Origin: Reinekea forsetii
GTDB lineage: Bacteria > Pseudomonadota > Gammaproteobacteria > Pseudomonadales > Natronospirillaceae
Length of the DNA stretch: 64,000 bases
Reading direction: 5' to 3'
NCBI RefSeq assembly: GCF_002795845.1
Contig: NZ_CP011797.1
Location: 62,001 to 126,000 of the forward strand
The notes beneath the pieces are model-generated. The model did no database searches, was not told where the DNA came from, and saw only the letters and a list, made by a program, of their open reading frames with translations. A program made the position numbers and the translations under genes. This document shows positions 60,727-64,000 of the stretch, one piece after another. Position 1 is the first letter of the stretch. The number at the start of each line of letters is the position of its first letter.

Positions 60727-63700
60727 ATGAGAATGGTGCTGAAAATATTTTATCTGGTCCTGATCTGGGGTGTGGTTACCGCCATCTGTCTGGGGGCCAG
60801 TTACGTCATCAATGGTGAGAATATGCAGCCGGGCTTCGGCTGGGCCGGCCTTATCTTTGCCCTATGGCTGAGCTGGCGCCTGTTGCGCTGGATGTTTATC
60901 CGCTATAAAGCGCGCTCCCGTGCCATGCATCTGGCGAATTTTGAGCCGGCCGTCGTCGGCGAGAGTACGAGTTTTTGGTCGAAACTGGCAACGAGTTGGG
61001 TCAAGCCTGGGGTCGACCAGCGCCTGCACGCCGTGCTGCGGTTCTTGTCCAGCAGTCGCTTAGCGCGCAATCAAAATCCCAAATACGCGCTGCCTTGGTT
61101 TGTCGTCGTGGGTACCCCGGCCGCGGCCATAGAGGCCACCCTTGCAGCGGCCAATGTCGGCAAGCCGAGTGTGGATCAGAGCGACTTTAACAGCCCCGAT
61201 TTCGAAACCCGCTGGTGGTTAACCAACCAGGCGGTATTGATTTCCACCTCGACCTCCTTAACCAGCAGCGCCCCTCAGCTGGACGAGTGGTTGCGCCTGT
61301 TGCGCCTGTTGCGAACTCAACGGCCGGCCAACCCGGTTAACGGTTTTGTCGTGGCCCTGTCGATCAGTGAATTGATAAACCGTTCTGCCGATGAGCTGGG
61401 CGAGCTGGGCGAGCTGTATCGCAAACGAATCGACGAGGCCATGAGTCTTACTGGTGTCAAGATGCCCGTCTATATACAGCTGACGGGCGCTGAACAGCTG
61501 CCGGGCATGGCGGTCTTGATCGACCTGATGAGTGACGCCGAACGTGATCAATTTTTTGGGGTCTTGAATCGAGATGGCATCGGCAGCGACGAATTTATGG
61601 GTCAGTTTATCGACCATGTCACGGAGACCATTCAGAAGCGTTCTCTGACCTACTTGCTGCAACATGAATCGGCACATTCGTTAATTGAGCTGCCGTCGAC
61701 GCTGCGCGGTTATTCAAGCAAGCTGTCGGCTTTCGTCAATGGCTGCTTCCAGGTCAGTGCGTTCCAAAACACCCCAGACATCCGCGGCATCTGCCTGAGC
61801 GCACAGATAACCACTGAGGACGGTTACACCAAGCCGGCTTTTGTTAAGGTTTTTCTCGAACAGATTCTCGCCGCCGAAAATCGATTAGCGGGCATCTTGC
61901 CCGAGGCCGAGCAACGTCAACGGCAAATGCGTAACGGCCTGTTTGGCGGCTACCTAATGGTCTTGGCACTGGTGCTGGGTCTGCTCGGCTATAGCTACGT
62001 CGGTCATCGAAACTTTGTCGGTGACCTGCGGGAGCAATATGCTGGCACATTGGTTGAGCGCCAAGACGCGTTCTTAAACATCAATATCTTTTATCGCCTG
62101 CAGACGGTGATTAACGCCCTGGATGGTCGTATCTGGTTTCCCTGGATCACCCACAATCGTTTCGTTGCAGACGTGAAGATGAACTTCGTCAGTCGCAGTG
62201 ACGTGGCATTGCTGGTTCGGTTGGAAAGCGATCTGAAGATCAAGGCGACCGAGGAGCTGCTCGTCGGTCGTGATATCAAGCTAATGGGTCAGTTTGTTAA
62301 TACGCTGATCGATCAGATTAATTGGCTTGAGGCCTACACCAGCGGGACGCGCGGCAAGGAACTGACGGCTCTGGCGCCGCCCTATTCGCTGACGTTCCCA
62401 ACTCTGCCGGACTTTGTCGATCAGGAGCAGGTCGATCGATTAAATAGCGTGTACCGTGCCCACCTTGACTGGAGTGGTGACGGCGAGCTGGTGACCCAAG
62501 ATCTCGAAGCCAAGCGCGAACTGTTGGAGCAAATCTTGGTGGAATTCCCCGGGCAGTTCTCGTGGATGATCGAATGGGCCAACAAGGTCGCCTATGGCGA
62601 CCGGGTGCAGCTCAAGAATTATTGGCGCGGAGGCGCAACCCTGGTAAAAAAGCATGAAGTCCCGGGCGCCTATACTGTCGGTGGCAAAGCAGCCATTGAC
62701 GCGCTCTTGGACAGCATGGAACAGATCAGTGGCATTGGCTTCGACGACTTAGGCGACCGCGTTGCCTTGCCTGAGGATGCACCGGCTTACCTGGTTGAAT
62801 TGCGCCTGTTTCGCGAGGACTATTACAGTGAGTATTTAAAGCAGTGGGAAGACTTCCTGATCAACTTTGGCGACGGGGCTCAGGTGCTGGCTAACCAGGA
62901 TGATTGGCAGGGTTTTGTCGAAAATTTACGCAATGCTAAGAACCCGTTCTTTTTAGTGCTGACCGAGGCCAACAATCAACTGATCGATTTCATCGGCACC
63001 GAGCGCGAGCCGGACTGGTTGTATCTGATCGACTATTACAATCAGGTGCTGGCCCTGCTGGGCCAAACGGCTCCGGGGGGTGGCGCCGACAACAAGGCCG
63101 CGACCAAAACCGCGATCAAGCTGATCAGTAAGCTGGGCTCGGGCGGCAAGGCCATCGCTAAGATGGCGAAAACCGTGCAGAAAACCCAGAAATCACTCGA
63201 CAGCGGCGGTGGCGCGGGCCCTTCACCGACCGAGATGCAATTGGCCATGGCTGACGTGTCCGATATGGTTCTGCTCTATCAGCAAGGCCTGAGCGATATT
63301 GTCGCCAATTCCTCAAAGCGCTTGGTGTCTCTGGCGGCCATGCGGGAAAATTTTCTCGCGCCGCGCAACCCCGGTGGTGGCACTACCGCCTATGCTCAGG
63401 CCTGGAAAGCGGTCTCGGCCATTGAAACCCAGCTCGGGCGGGAAAAGGCCAGCACCAAAGCTTTTTGGCGAATTTTTAAAGGATCGGTGGTTGCCAGTCA
63501 GCGTTATCTGATGCAAGAAGCGACCTGTGCTGTGCAGGAACAATGGCAGAATCAATACTTGGCCAACCTCGATGGCGTGCCGCTTACCAGCGTGCCCAAT
63601 CTAGCCTATGTCGAGGAGGGCCTATTGTGGGCATTTCACGATGCGGTCTTGGCGCCCTTTGTAAAAAAAGGCAATGGCGTATTCAGCGCCAAGAAGCTTG

Positions 63701-64000
63701 AAAATGCCTCGTTGGCACTCACCCCAACGCTCTATCAGTATCTCAACAATGGTTCGGCCTATCGATTTAATAATAAGCCGTTTTATCAAGTCTTTATCGA
63801 TGCTAAGCCGATCTCGGTCAATATCAACGCGACCCTGTTGCCGCATGAAAGCAAATTGACGCTGGTGTGCCCGGAACGCGAGTATTTGCTGCGTAACAAT
63901 AACTTCCCAATCAGTCAGATGATGCAGTGGAGCGATACCTGTCAGAGCTTTGAATTGAGTATCGCCGTGGGCCGTTATGTGGTGAAGAAACAATACCCCG
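60727..64000 (+). CDS. tssM: Type VI secretion membrane subunit TssM (IcmF), 3' part outside the window
   Basis: An open frame of 1,091 codons running off the right edge. Two N-terminal membrane helices (about residues 5-25 and 35-55), a cytoplasmic region, a third helix at about 404-424 and then the periplasmic IcmF part (FSWMIEWANKVAYGD, YYSEYLKQWEDFL, NPFFLVLTEANNQL). At residues 123-137 the sequence P-W-F-V-V-V-G-T-P-A-A-A-I-E-A stands where other TssM proteins have G-x-x-x-x-G-K-S/T, so the Walker A site is lost. A lysine-rich loop (about 795-835) is unusual. ATG at 60727 follows ACAGGAAACAA. Confidence 0.92.
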   Translation, partial: MRMVLKIFYLVLIWGVVTAICLGASYVINGENMQPGFGWAGLIFALWLSWRLLRWMFIRYKARSRAMHLANFEPAVVGESTSFWSKLATSWVKPGVDQRLHAVLRFLSSSRLARNQNPKYALPWFVVVGTPAAAIEATLAAANVGKPSVDQSDFNSPDFETRWWLTNQAVLISTSTSLTSSAPQLDEWLRLLRLLRTQRPANPVNGFVVALSISELINRSADELGELGELYRKRIDEAMSLTGVKMPVYIQLTGAEQLPGMAVLIDLMSDAERDQFFGVLNRDGIGSDEFMGQFIDHVTETIQKRSLTYLLQHESAHSLIELPSTLRGYSSKLSAFVNGCFQVSAFQNTPDIRGICLSAQITTEDGYTKPAFVKVFLEQILAAENRLAGILPEAEQRQRQMRNGLFGGYLMVLALVLGLLGYSYVGHRNFVGDLREQYAGTLVERQDAFLNINIFYRLQTVINALDGRIWFPWITHNRFVADVKMNFVSRSDVALLVRLESDLKIKATEELLVGRDIKLMGQFVNTLIDQINWLEAYTSGTRGKELTALAPPYSLTFPTLPDFVDQEQVDRLNSVYRAHLDWSGDGELVTQDLEAKRELLEQILVEFPGQFSWMIEWANKVAYGDRVQLKNYWRGGATLVKKHEVPGAYTVGGKAAIDALLDSMEQISGIGFDDLGDRVALPEDAPAYLVELRLFREDYYSEYLKQWEDFLINFGDGAQVLANQDDWQGFVENLRNAKNPFFLVLTEANNQLIDFIGTEREPDWLYLIDYYNQVLALLGQTAPGGGADNKAATKTAIKLISKLGSGGKAIAKMAKTVQKTQKSLDSGGGAGPSPTEMQLAMADVSDMVLLYQQGLSDIVANSSKRLVSLAAMRENFLAPRNPGGGTTAYAQAWKAVSAIETQLGREKASTKAFWRIFKGSVVASQRYLMQEATCAVQEQWQNQYLANLDGVPLTSVPNLAYVEEGLLWAFHDAVLAPFVKKGNGVFSAKKLENASLALTPTLYQYLNNGSAYRFNNKPFYQVFIDAKPISVNINATLLPHESKLTLVCPEREYLLRNNNFPISQMMQWSDTCQSFELSIAVGRYVVKKQYP

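Overview
The window is an ordinary chromosomal stretch of a gammaproteobacterium, most likely a marine Oceanospirillales/Pseudomonadales-type organism. This rests on gene order and protein character: trxA-rho beside hemB, ubiE-ubiJ-ubiB-hisE-HIT-tatABC, zapA-6S RNA-5-formyl-THF cyclo-ligase beside ygfB-pepP, a PA4780-type RIO kinase, a YeiE/YeiH-type divergent pair and a type VI secretion locus. No tRNA, rRNA, CRISPR array, intact insertion sequence or prophage is visible. The genus cannot be fixed from the sequence alone.

Layout. 1-5.7 kb: DUF3010 gene, YeiH-like exporter with a divergent LysR regulator, TauD-like dioxygenase, transketolase. 5.8-11.2 kb: short zinc-ribbon gene, then a BMP-type nucleoside/purine ABC importer (binding protein, double ATPase, two permeases) with a possibly structured leader and a strong hairpin after the binding-protein gene. 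11.3-15.8 kb: 2-oxoglutarate/Fe(II) oxygenase, then six perfect 83-bp tandem repeats (three palindromes each) that end directly at the stop codon of rho, then rho, trxA and hemB leftward. 15.9-24.7 kb: ubiquinone genes, hisE, HIT, tatABC, aroE, a SPOR-like protein, a diheme cytochrome c and a HopJ-family protein. 24.7-27.1 kb: a two-gene unit of unknown function (FIST-like protein plus a protein with an ISL3-transposase-like N-terminus and three internal repeats). 27.3-32.6 kb: rlmJ, persulfide dioxygenase-rhodanese fusion, copper-related pair, stand-alone cyclic-nucleotide domain, EVE protein, 5-formyl-THF cyclo-ligase. 32.7-36.1 kb: 6S RNA, zapA, coiled-coil partner, ygfB, pepP.

36.1-44.9 kb: ModF-like ATPase, M32 carboxypeptidase, a 37-residue lysine-rich protein, RIO kinase, YciC-like membrane protein, ogt with an overlapping 46-codon ORF, RNase J-like protein, PhyH-like oxygenase. 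45.1-48.7 kb: rubrerythrin-rubredoxin-rubredoxin reductase-oxyR, which looks like one peroxide-defence operon, then a ZntR-like regulator and a MazG-like protein. 48.8-54.5 kb: exonuclease, MipA/OmpV, GFA protein, Nudix-TetR pair divergent from trpBA across a TetR-type palindrome. 54.9-64.0 kb: type VI secretion genes tssB-tssC-hcp-tssJ-tssK-tssL-tssM, with tssM running off the window and lacking a recognisable Walker A motif.

Most genes sit in short operons with overlapping or closely spaced ends. Several operons contain strong internal hairpins (after the BMP gene, tatA, the persulfide dioxygenase gene, tssC and tssL) that could set unequal expression of neighbouring genes. All family assignments come from reading motifs and recalled family features; no database search was run.
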